This document shows, piece by piece, positions 33,607 through 42,326 of a stretch of 64,000 bases of DNA. Both the position numbers and the translations under genes were made by a program. The stretch is from assembly GCA_025458905.1 (NCBI GenBank), contig JALORN010000024.1:1-64000 (forward strand). The letters are read 5' to 3'. Numbering within the stretch: the stretch's first letter is position 1; each line of letters opens with the position of its first letter. Source of the DNA: Steroidobacteraceae bacterium (GTDB lineage Bacteria; Pseudomonadota; Gammaproteobacteria; Steroidobacterales; Steroidobacteraceae). A model generated the notes under the pieces. The model did no database searches, was not told the DNA's origin, and saw only the letters and a list, made by a program, of their open reading frames with translations.

Positions 33607-33781
33607 GATCGAAACCAGAAGCTCTTCGAGGGCCGCTATTGTCGCACGACGGCATCAAATGGCGCGAGTCTCGTGCGCCGAACCCGCCCCAGCGGGGCGC
33701 GTTGCGGCGCCCCGGTCGATCTGTGATCCTGCCGTCCCTTTTTCGCCCACCCTGCGCCCGCCGGCGCCCGGAGATCCCGCC

Positions 33782-34288
33782 ATGTCCCTGTCGATGCACG
33801 CGATGACCGTCGGCCAGTTCGTCCCGATGCTGAACAACCTCGGCCGGATCCTGGAGAAAGCGGAGGCGTTCGCCGCCGCGAAGAAGGTCGAGGCCGGCGT
33901 GCTCGAGGGCCTGAGGCTCGCGCCCGACATGCTGTCGTTCACCCGCCAGGTGCAGCTCGCCAGCGACTTCGCCAAGAACAGCACCGCGCGCCTGGCAGGC
34001 GTCGAGGCACCGAAGTTCGCCGACGACGAGAAGACCCTCGGCGAGCTGAAGGCGCGCGTCGCGAAGACGGTCGACTGGCTGCAGGGCCTCCCGGCCGCGC
34101 AGCTCGAGGGTGCCGAGACGCGCCACGTCGTGGTGCCGCTGCGCACCCGCACGCTCGAGATGGACGGGCTGCCGTTCCTGCAGAAGTGGGCGCTGCCGAA
34201 CTTCTACTTCCACGTGACCACGGCCTACGCACTGCTGCGCCACGTCGGCGTCGAGGTCGGCAAGCAGGACTACCTCGGCGGCGTCTGA
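33782..34288 (+). CDS. DUF1993 domain protein
   Basis: A 168-residue protein matching DUF1993, a DinB-like four-helix family: SMHAMTVGQFVPMLNNLGRILEKAEAFAAAKKV, LASDFAKNSTARLAGVE and a C-terminal PNFYFHVTTAYALLRHVGVEVGKQDYLG. Function unknown. The ATG has a GGAG eight bases upstream. The aldo/keto reductase gene starts 22 bp downstream, and a LysR gene is divergent; this three-gene arrangement is common in Proteobacteria. Confidence 0.88.
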   Translation: MSLSMHAMTVGQFVPMLNNLGRILEKAEAFAAAKKVEAGVLEGLRLAPDMLSFTRQVQLASDFAKNSTARLAGVEAPKFADDEKTLGELKARVAKTVDWLQGLPAAQLEGAETRHVVVPLRTRTLEMDGLPFLQKWALPNFYFHVTTAYALLRHVGVEVGKQDYLGGV

Positions 34289-34310
34289 CACGTTCACCCA
34301 GGAGTCGGTC

Positions 34311-35324
<1,014 letters not shown>

Positions 35325-35334
35325 GGAGACCCGG

Positions 35335-36489
35335 ATGCCCCGCACGTGCCGCGCGCTCGCCGCAACCTGGCCGATGGCGCTGGCACTGGCACTGGCATGC
35401 GGCGCGCCGTCGGCGGCGTGGGGGCAGGCAGCGCCGCGCGATCCCGAGGTCGCGGCCCTGATCGAGGGCTACGGTCTGCGCGAGGCGCCCGAGCCCGTCG
35501 CCGCGCGCCCCGGCTGGAGGCGGCCGCAGCGGCTCCTGGTCGACGGCGCCGTGCCGGGGCTCGAGGACGCGGTGCGACGCGCAGCCCCTGGCGTCACCGT
35601 CGTCGCCGCGGCGACGCCGGCGGAGTTCGTCGCACGCGTCGCGGACGCCGATGCGATGATCGGCCGCACCGGCCTGCTCTGCACCGAGCCGGTGCTGGCG
35701 GCGGCACGCGAGCTGCGCTGGATCCAGCTGGTCTCGGCCGGCGTCGAGGTCTGCGTCGCCCGGCCGGCGATCGCCTCGGGCCGCTATCTCTTCACCAACA
35801 TGCGCGCGATCTCGGCGCCGGTGATCGCCGAGCACACGATCGGCATGCTGCTCGCGCTGACGCGCGGCCTGACGGTGTCGATCCCGCGGCAGGCCGCCGG
35901 CCTCTGGTCGGGCGACTACGGCGAGCAGCCGCTGGTGACCCTGCAGGGCAAGACGCTGCTGGTGGTCGGCCTCGGCGGCATCGGCGGCGAGATCGCGAAG
36001 CGCGCGGACGCCCTCGGCATGCGCGTGATCGCGACCCGCGGCTCCTCGCGCGAGCGCCCGCCCTACGTCGACTACGTCGGGCTCGCCGACGAGCTGCCGC
36101 AGCTGCTCGGCCAGGCCGACGTGGTCGCGAACGCCCTGCCGCTGACCGCGGCCACGCGCAACCTGTTCGACGCCGCAGCGTTTGCGCGGATGCGGCCGAC
36201 GGCCTACTTCCTGAACGTGGGCCGCGGCGGCACGGTGGTCACGACCGACCTCGCCGCGGCGCTCGTGGCGCGCCGCCTCGCCGGCGCCGGGCTCGACGTC
36301 ACCGAGCCCGAGCCGCTGCCGAAGGAGCACCCGCTGTGGCGCGCACCGAACGTCGTGATCACGCCGCACAATTCCAACGAGTCGGACCTCGGTGTCGAGG
36401 CGCAGCGGCGCGTGATCGCCGAGAACGTGCGGCGCTACGTCGCCGGGGAGCGGATGCTCTCCGTGGTCGACGTGACGAGGGGCTACTAG
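35335..36489 (+). CDS. D-2-hydroxyacid dehydrogenase with a predicted signal peptide
   Basis: A 384-residue protein of the D-isomer 2-hydroxyacid dehydrogenase family. Rossmann motif LLVVGLGGIGGEIAKRA; NVGRGGTVV contains the catalytic Arg, EPEPLPKEHPLW the Glu, and ITPHNSNES the His. Unlike ordinary cytoplasmic members it starts MPRTCRALAATWPMALALALACGAPSAAWGQ, which looks like a Sec signal peptide with cleavage after AWG or AWGQA. Exporting an NAD-dependent enzyme is unusual. A GAGGAGA site supports the start. The 3' end overlaps the convergent DUF2950 gene by four bases. Confidence 0.87.
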   Translation: MPRTCRALAATWPMALALALACGAPSAAWGQAAPRDPEVAALIEGYGLREAPEPVAARPGWRRPQRLLVDGAVPGLEDAVRRAAPGVTVVAAATPAEFVARVADADAMIGRTGLLCTEPVLAAARELRWIQLVSAGVEVCVARPAIASGRYLFTNMRAISAPVIAEHTIGMLLALTRGLTVSIPRQAAGLWSGDYGEQPLVTLQGKTLLVVGLGGIGGEIAKRADALGMRVIATRGSSRERPPYVDYVGLADELPQLLGQADVVANALPLTAATRNLFDAAAFARMRPTAYFLNVGRGGTVVTTDLAAALVARRLAGAGLDVTEPEPLPKEHPLWRAPNVVITPHNSNESDLGVEAQRRVIAENVRRYVAGERMLSVVDVTRGY

Positions 36490-37454
36490 CGCTCGGTCAC
36501 GCTTCGCTCGTCGCGCTTCGACGACGGGCGCCAGGTCGGGTCTGGGTCGAAGGCCGTGACTCCGGCGACCGACTCTGCGGTCGCTTCGCCCAGGTCCTTC
36601 TGGAACGGCACGCCGTCCTGGTTGATCACGAAAGTCATGACGCCGCTCACCCCGTACTCCGCGGGCCAGGCCAGCAACGCGAAGCCCCGCGTCAGCAAGC
36701 CGTCGGCGAAATACTCGCGCGCGCCGCCATCGGCGTTCGCGCCCTGCCGGTAGAGCATGCGGTAGCGATAACCCTGGTAGGGAACCCCGGCGGCCGCCCG
36801 ATAGCCCTCGGCCGCCGCCGCGGCGACGAACGCTCCGGCCGGGCTCTCCGGCTCGTCCTCGTCCGTCTCCCAATACAGGCCGTTCTGCAGGCCGGGATCG
36901 CTGATCAGCTTCAGTGCGTAGATGCCGGGTGGGTCGCCGTCGTGGCCTTCGGCGGCGTACTCCTGCTGCGCCTCGACGAACCCCGCGAGCACGTCGAGCG
37001 CGCCCAGCTCGTTCGCGCCGATGCGGCGATACACCAGCTCGTCGGCGCCGGCGTTTCCGTCGAGGTACCACTTGCCTGCGCGCTGCACGGCGGGGATGGG
37101 CAGCGGCCATTCGTCCGTGCCGACGAGGAGCGTACGGCGGGTATCGCCGTCGGCTTCCAACAGGTGCCTGGCGCGGTATGCCGCCACGAAGTCGGCCGCG
37201 TCGGCCGCGTCCTGAACGGCGTCCCCCGACCGCAGCAGCTCATCGACCCCTGGACCGAGCAACCTTGCCAGCCTGGCATCGTCGCCCTTCTCGAGGTGTA
37301 CCACGAGGGCCTCGAACGCGGCCTCCGGGGTCGCGAAGGCGTCCTGCTCGGTGGCAGAGCGGCCGCTGCACGCGACCAGCAGCAGCGTGAGCGCGGCGAC
37401 CCCGGGCCAGGCGCGCAACCGTGAATCGCGCGCAGTCAGCGGGTTTCCGTTCAT
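36486..37454 (-). CDS. DUF2950 family lipoprotein
   Basis: A 322-residue exported protein. The N-terminal hydrophobic segment ends in a lipobox LLLVACSG, predicting a lipid anchor. The DUF2950 body includes FATPEAAFEALVVHLEKGD, WYLDGNAGADELVYRRIGANEL and VPYQGYRYRMLYRQG. DUF2950 genes frequently sit directly behind DUF3300 genes, and here the DUF3300 gene ends 13 bp upstream on the same strand. Function of the pair is unknown; an envelope role is inferred from the signals. Confidence 0.88.
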   Translation of the reverse strand: MNGNPLTARDSRLRAWPGVAALTLLLVACSGRSATEQDAFATPEAAFEALVVHLEKGDDARLARLLGPGVDELLRSGDAVQDAADAADFVAAYRARHLLEADGDTRRTLLVGTDEWPLPIPAVQRAGKWYLDGNAGADELVYRRIGANELGALDVLAGFVEAQQEYAAEGHDGDPPGIYALKLISDPGLQNGLYWETDEDEPESPAGAFVAAAAAEGYRAAAGVPYQGYRYRMLYRQGANADGGAREYFADGLLTRGFALLAWPAEYGVSGVMTFVINQDGVPFQKDLGEATAESVAGVTAFDPDPTWRPSSKRDERSVTER

Positions 37455-37467
37455 GGGCGGCGTACTC

Positions 37468-39255
37468 CTAGCGGCCACGCTGCTGGGCCGCGGCGCGCGC
37501 GCGCGCTGCACCACCGGGCGGCATGCTGGCGCGGCCACGCGCGCCCGCAGCGGCGTCGGCACGCCCGCCACCGCCGCGCGAAACACCGGTTCTCGTAAGG
37601 GCAGGACGCTGTGGGCGCGACGTCGGCGTGACGGACGGCCGCTGCATCGAAGGCATGGCCGGCCGGCTGGCCCGATCCGACACGCGCGAGGGGTCGAACC
37701 GGCCGCGGTCGGGCGTGGCCGGGCGCATCGACGGCCGCGCCGGGCTGGTGCCGCTCGCCGGTCGACTCGCGACCGCCGGTCTCGCGGTCGCGCCCCCTGG
37801 CGTCGGTAGCGGACGCGCAGCGGGACGCGCCGACGTGCCCGGCTGACCGGCGCCACCCGCAACGGCGGGCCGCTCCCGCGTGGGCTTGCGCCCGGCGTAG
37901 CTGCCCTGCACCTTCGGCGCCGGCCGCGAGCCCGAGGCGCCCGGGCGCAGGGGCTGGCGTCCCGTTGCCGCACGAACCTTGGGATCCGCGCCGGCGTAAC
38001 CGCCCCTGCCCTTCCAGGCCTCCGCCGCCGACGGCGCCTTGCGTTCCGGGCCGCGCGCGGCACGGGCATTCAGCGACCGTAGCTCGGGCCGGTTCGGCTT
38101 CGCGGCCGTGATCGGGCTGCGGGGCTGCCTGCGATTGCTCAGGATGCTGGCGTCGTCGCGGTACCGCCGGTAGTAGTTGTTGTTCTGGTTGATGACGATG
38201 GTCGTGCCGCCGCGGATGTAGATCGGCGGACGGTTGTAGCCGAATCCCGGATAGAACCCGCCGCCATATACCGGACGGTAGACGTAGGGCGGGTAGTAGG
38301 GCATGGGCAGGTAGTACATGCCGCCGTAGAAACCGCGGCCCCAATAGTCGTCGTCGTCGTCGTCGAAGACCTCGTTGACCAGCATGCCGGCGCCGAACGA
38401 CAGCAGTCCGGTCAGGATCAAGGAGCCCGCATCGTATTTCTTCTCGCTCTCCGGCCCGGCCTGGCCCGAAGCCGCTGGCGTCGCGGGCGCGGCTGCCGGG
38501 TTCACGGTGACGTTCGTCGTGGCACCAGGGGCCGTCGTGATCGTCGTACCGGCCGGTGCATAGGCTGCCACCGGATCGTACTGGGGAACGTGCACGACGT
38601 TGGGCCGGGCGGGCTCCAGGGTCACCACCGACTTGCCCTGCTGCTGCGTCGTCGCAACCGTCATCTCCTTCGAGCTCTTGAGGTTGCCGGCCTCCTGCGC
38701 CTGCACCCGCAGCCGCTGCACCGCCTCCATCACACCGGCCTGATCGTTCACGTACGCCTGCCCCAGTTCCTCCGTCCACGGCAAGTTCAGGCAAAGCTTG
38801 TCGATCACGTCGGGGAACTGGACCAGCGAGCGCGTGGGCAACGTGAAGCCCACCTTCTCGGCCGCCGCGTCGAGCGCCTTGCCCTCGAGCTCCGGGTTCG
38901 CGACCAGCCAGTTGCCGGCGTCGAGGATTTCCTGGGGGTTCGTGACGGCCACCAGAAGCTGCGCCAGGACCGGATCCGGATACAGGGCGACCGGCGCGAG
39001 CAAGTCCTCCAGCGCCTCCGGACTCCAGGTTGCGTCAGTCGCAGCGAGCGGCTGCGCCGGGGCTGCCGCGGCCGCAGCTGGTGCGACGGCCGTGGCCGGT
39101 GGCGCCGCCGTCGCGGCGGACTGGGCGGCGTCGGCGGTCGCCATCAGGGACAGCATCGACGACGGCCCGAACTGCCCACTGGAGCCGAGCACGAACAGCG
39201 CGAGGGCGACGAGGGAGGATGCCTGCGAGCGCCAACTGGACGATTTCGAGACCAT
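37468..39255 (-). CDS. DUF3300 family exported protein
   Basis: A 595-residue protein with a long signal sequence (cleavage plausible after MATADA). The DUF3300 domain (about 85-290) contains LEDLLAPVALYPDPVLAQLLVAVTNPQEI and VVHVPQYDPVAAYAP. It is followed by an acidic cluster (five Asp in a row), a Tyr/Gly/Pro-rich stretch and a long Arg/Pro/Ala/Ser-rich tail from about 400 that is probably disordered and basic. The Met at 39255 starts the recognisable protein; the open frame continues upstream across the amidohydrolase gene without meaning. It forms a likely operon with DUF2950. Confidence 0.88.
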   Translation of the reverse strand: MVSKSSSWRSQASSLVALALFVLGSSGQFGPSSMLSLMATADAAQSAATAAPPATAVAPAAAAAAPAQPLAATDATWSPEALEDLLAPVALYPDPVLAQLLVAVTNPQEILDAGNWLVANPELEGKALDAAAEKVGFTLPTRSLVQFPDVIDKLCLNLPWTEELGQAYVNDQAGVMEAVQRLRVQAQEAGNLKSSKEMTVATTQQQGKSVVTLEPARPNVVHVPQYDPVAAYAPAGTTITTAPGATTNVTVNPAAAPATPAASGQAGPESEKKYDAGSLILTGLLSFGAGMLVNEVFDDDDDDYWGRGFYGGMYYLPMPYYPPYVYRPVYGGGFYPGFGYNRPPIYIRGGTTIVINQNNNYYRRYRDDASILSNRRQPRSPITAAKPNRPELRSLNARAARGPERKAPSAAEAWKGRGGYAGADPKVRAATGRQPLRPGASGSRPAPKVQGSYAGRKPTRERPAVAGGAGQPGTSARPAARPLPTPGGATARPAVASRPASGTSPARPSMRPATPDRGRFDPSRVSDRASRPAMPSMQRPSVTPTSRPQRPALTRTGVSRGGGGRADAAAGARGRASMPPGGAARARAAAQQRGR

Positions 39256-39317
39256 GCGCCACTTCTCCGTGATCAGGGCCGTTCCGCGTTCGTCGACGGG
39301 CGCGATGGCCGCCGCGA

Positions 39318-41261
39318 TCAGCGTCCGCCTGCCAGCATCGTCGCGATCAGCACGTCGGCATAGCGGATCGAGCACGACGGATCGGGCCCCGCGCTGCCCG
39401 TGATCCCGGCGCGCAGCGCCGCCGCACGCGCGAAGGGCAGCAGTTGCATCGCGTCCTGGTGGCGCGCACCGGCCGCCAGGAAACGCTCGAAGGCGTTGCC
39501 ACCACCCGAGTCGGGCCGCAGCATCAGGTCGGCCTTGCGCTGCTCCGCCGGCGTCAGCGTGAATACGGCGACGCCTTCCTTGATGGTCTCGGTGACCTTG
39601 ATCTGGTCGAGCGAGTCCGGCTCCACGGCGGTCGGGTCGGCGGAGAGGATCACGAAATCGGCGAGCTTGCCGACCTCGATCGAGCCCTTGGCCGCTTCCT
39701 CGCGGTGCTGGTAGGCGGGCCAGATCGTCATCGCCTTGAGCGCGGTGATCACGTCGACGCGCTGCCGCGGGCCGATGATGTCGCCGGAACGCGAGCGTCG
39801 CGTCACGGTGGCGTCGAGCACGCGCATCGAGTCCGGGAAGGCGACGGGCGCATCGTGGTGCGAGGTGAAGCGCATGCCGCGTTGCACCGCCCAGCCGGTC
39901 GGCGAGATGTCCTCGGCCAGCACCGGACCCGCCGTCTGGTCGCGATGCCAGTCGCCCCAGTAGAAGGTGTGCATCGGGAACAGCGACGGGATCACCCCGA
40001 GCTTGCCGTAGGACTCGACCTGGTCCTCGCGGAGGAACGTGCCGTGGATCAGCACGTGGCGACGATCGCCGGGACCGTGCCTGGCGAGCGAGCTCTGGTG
40101 CGCGGCGATCAGCAGGTCGGAGGCGGCCTCGCCATTGGCGTGCACGATGATCTGCACGCCGTTGGTGTAGGCCCACTCGACTGCGTCCAGCACCTGCTCG
40201 TTCTTCACCGCGGGATAGCCGACGTAGCCCGGCGGATAGTTGCCGACGGGCTTGTAGTAGGGCCGGTCGCGCCACGCGGTGAAGCCGGGCGCGGACCCGT
40301 CGATCGTCAGCTTGGCGCCGGCGATGCGCAGCCGGTTGCGATAGCCGGGCGTCACGTTCTTGGCGATGAAGTCGCGGTCGATCAGCACGTCCGGATAGGC
40401 GGCGACGTCGATCTTGAAGCCGCCGGCATCGGCGACGCCGCGCAGCACGCCGTAGACGGTGGGATCGGAGCGGCCCTCCTGCGCCGTGGTGTAGCCGAAG
40501 CGTGCCCACAGCTCGGAGCCGGCCTTGGCGAAGGCCTTGAGCCCGCCCGCGCCGAGTTGCCCGAGCAGCTTCTGCGCGGCCGCGAAGAACGCCGACTCCT
40601 CGAGGACTCCGTCCGGTTCGCTGCTGCCCGCGCGTCGCCGGATGATGCCGCCGGCCGGATCGGTCGACTGCGCATTCACCCCGATGACCTCGAGCGCCTT
40701 CGAGTTCAGCGCACCGATGTGCCCGGACTGGTGGACGACGAACACCGGCACGTCCTTCGAGACGGCGTCCAGCTCGTCGCGCGTCGGGTCGCGGCGCTCG
40801 GCGAGCTGCGCGTTGTCGTAGCCGAAGCCGACGATCAGGTTCACGGACTTGACGGTCTCGGCGTTGGCAGCCGCCCACTCGCGCAGCGTGCGCTGCAGCG
40901 AGGCGATGTCGCGCACCTGGCCGTCCGGCGGCGGCAGCATGTTCGCCGACAGGGCCTGCAGGCCGCCGAACACGACGTGCCCGTGCGCGTCGACGAAGCC
41001 GGGCAGCATCGCGCGACCGCCGAGGTCGACGACCGTGGTCTTCGGCCCCTGCAGCTTCATCACGTCCGCCTTCGAGCCGACCGCGACGATGCGGCCGCCC
41101 TTGGTCGCGACGGCCTCCGCGCGCATCGCGGCGTCGTTCATCGTGAGCACTGGGCCGCCGGTCCAGATCCGGTCGGCCGCGCCGCGCTGCGCGAGCGCCA
41201 CCGGCATGCCGCAAAGCATCGAAACGAGCGCGACGGCCACTCCCGGAATCTTGTAGTTCAT
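39318..41261 (-). CDS. exported amidohydrolase, YtcJ-like (amidohydrolase 3)
   Basis: A 647-residue metal-dependent hydrolase. A Sec signal peptide (VAVALVSMLCGMPVALAQ) predicts a periplasmic location. The metal-binding H-x-H is in LPGFVDAHGHVVFGG, the usual family position near residue 93. Further blocks are VHANGEAASDLLIAAHQ, HGTFLREDQV and FTSHHDAPVAFPDSMRVLDATVTRRS. Substrates of YtcJ-like enzymes are rarely known. It lies upstream of DUF3300 on the same strand, with 62 bp between them. A candidate operator and -10 box are in its leader. Confidence 0.88.
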   Translation of the reverse strand: MNYKIPGVAVALVSMLCGMPVALAQRGAADRIWTGGPVLTMNDAAMRAEAVATKGGRIVAVGSKADVMKLQGPKTTVVDLGGRAMLPGFVDAHGHVVFGGLQALSANMLPPPDGQVRDIASLQRTLREWAAANAETVKSVNLIVGFGYDNAQLAERRDPTRDELDAVSKDVPVFVVHQSGHIGALNSKALEVIGVNAQSTDPAGGIIRRRAGSSEPDGVLEESAFFAAAQKLLGQLGAGGLKAFAKAGSELWARFGYTTAQEGRSDPTVYGVLRGVADAGGFKIDVAAYPDVLIDRDFIAKNVTPGYRNRLRIAGAKLTIDGSAPGFTAWRDRPYYKPVGNYPPGYVGYPAVKNEQVLDAVEWAYTNGVQIIVHANGEAASDLLIAAHQSSLARHGPGDRRHVLIHGTFLREDQVESYGKLGVIPSLFPMHTFYWGDWHRDQTAGPVLAEDISPTGWAVQRGMRFTSHHDAPVAFPDSMRVLDATVTRRSRSGDIIGPRQRVDVITALKAMTIWPAYQHREEAAKGSIEVGKLADFVILSADPTAVEPDSLDQIKVTETIKEGVAVFTLTPAEQRKADLMLRPDSGGGNAFERFLAAGARHQDAMQLLPFARAAALRAGITGSAGPDPSCSIRYADVLIATMLAGGR

Positions 41262-41371
41262 CGAAAAACCCCCTGGTCGACCATGACCGAGGTGCCCAGC
41301 AGGACGCGGGAAGCACCCCTGACTCGTTCGATTCTTGGTCGCGCAACAAAATTTGTATAGCGAAAATAGTT

Positions 41372-41382
41372 TGGTCCGACCA
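41372..41382. promoter_or_regulatory. GntR/FadR-type operator in the amidohydrolase leader
   Basis: TGGTCCGACCA is a perfect inverted repeat matching the FadR-type half-sites TGGTC-N-GACCA of GntR regulators. It sits about 110 bp upstream of the amidohydrolase ATG in a short AT-rich patch. On the minus strand a TATACAAAT -10-like element (41351-41359) follows, so the palindrome would overlap the -35 region. No GntR gene is in the window. The remainder of 41262-41527 holds no gene I can support. Confidence 0.4.
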
Positions 41383-41527
41383 TTCCCTTCCGTCGGTCAG
41401 GACTCATCAGGGTTTCGCCGAGCGCGTCGCGAAGGCGGGCGGCAAGCGCACGGCGGGCCGAGACGCTGGACCTGCCGATCTTGGGCGTCGACTTCGCCCG
41501 GACCGCAGCCGGGTCCCGGCGTCCGCA

Positions 41528-42004
41528 TCAGCGAAGCGCGAACGTCCTGCCGTGGGCGCGCAGCTGCGCGTCGATGAACCGCGTCCAGGTCTCGTTCGGC
41601 ATCCAGACCTTGCGCACGTCGCTCCAGGCGACGGCCGGGTCCTCGCCGTCGTGGATCACCCGCACCAGGAAGGTCACCGCCGAGGCGCGCATGTTCTTCT
41701 GGCAGTGCACCAGCACCTTGCGGCCACGCAGGCGCTGCAACGCCGCAGCCGTCGCCTCGAGGTGCGCGGCCTCGGGCGCGAGCCACGGAATCGGCACGTG
41801 CACGTACTCGATGCCCTGCGCGGCGAGGATCCGTGCCTCGTCGGGCACGGCGTCGGGCGCATCGCCCGGCGCCAGCGAGATCACCGCCGCATAGCCCTCG
41901 GAGCCGAGCCCCTGCAGCGACTCGCGCGTCGGCTGGCCGGCCGTGACCAGCGAGCCGTTGCTGCAGGAGATCAGCGCCGCCTTGCAATACCCCAAGGTCC
42001 GCAA
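41528..42004 (-). pseudogene. dual-specificity-phosphatase-like (DUF442-type) protein, 5'-truncated
   Basis: The visible 158-residue frame carries the family core: SLVTAGQPTRESLQGL, VISLAPGDAPDAVPDE and the loop VHCQKNMRASAVTFL. Cys and Arg are separated by four residues rather than the five of a standard P-loop, as in this subfamily. Relatives have some 15-20 residues before the TAGQPT motif; here that part is replaced by sequence antisense to a PIN-domain gene. The frame has no ATG or GTG upstream of the core, only TTG codons without a Shine-Dalgarno sequence. It is probably a relic rather than a working gene. Confidence 0.65.
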
Positions 42005-42251
42005 GCGCGTTGCGCTGGGCGATGCGCAGCTGTGGCGATTCGTCGCGGAGCTGCGCTACCTCACGGAGGTCGTCGACATCCGCGGCGTGGTGGCCCGCGT
42101 GCCGAAGGACCGCCGCGACGACATGTTCCTCGCCACCTCCCTGGCCAGCAGTGCGGACTGCCTGGTCACTGGCGACCGCGACCTGTTGAAGCTGGCTCCG
42201 GACCATCCTGTCCTCACGGCGCGCGAATTCTGCGACCAGTACCTGCGCTGA
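41943..42251 (+). pseudogene. PIN-domain toxin (COG1569-like), 5'-truncated
   Basis: A 102-residue C-terminal fragment of a PIN-family ribonuclease toxin. It begins at VTSEPLLQEISAALQYPKVRKRV and contains PKDRRDDMFLATSLASSADCLVTGDRDLLKL, with the later acidic residues of the active site. The first 40-45 residues, including the N-terminal catalytic Asp, are missing. The GTG at 41943 lacks a ribosome-binding site. Its 5' end overlaps the truncated phosphatase on the other strand. No antitoxin gene is adjacent. Confidence 0.65.
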
Positions 42252-42326
42252 CGGGAGGTCGGTGCGGGCAAGCACGTCGGGATCGCAGCCAGCCGCGGAC
42301 GCGCCTGGGAACCGCCTCTGTTGGCT

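Noticed and set aside
33733-33747. CCGTCCCTTTTTCG near the DUF1993 gene, similar to the dispersed repeat
   Set aside because: It lacks the ATTTATTTT half and one C of the core; too short to call a sixth locus.
39256-41349. Upstream extension of the DUF3300 frame over the amidohydrolase gene
   Set aside because: The recognisable protein starts at the Met at 39255; the extension is an out-of-frame reading of the amidohydrolase on the same strand.
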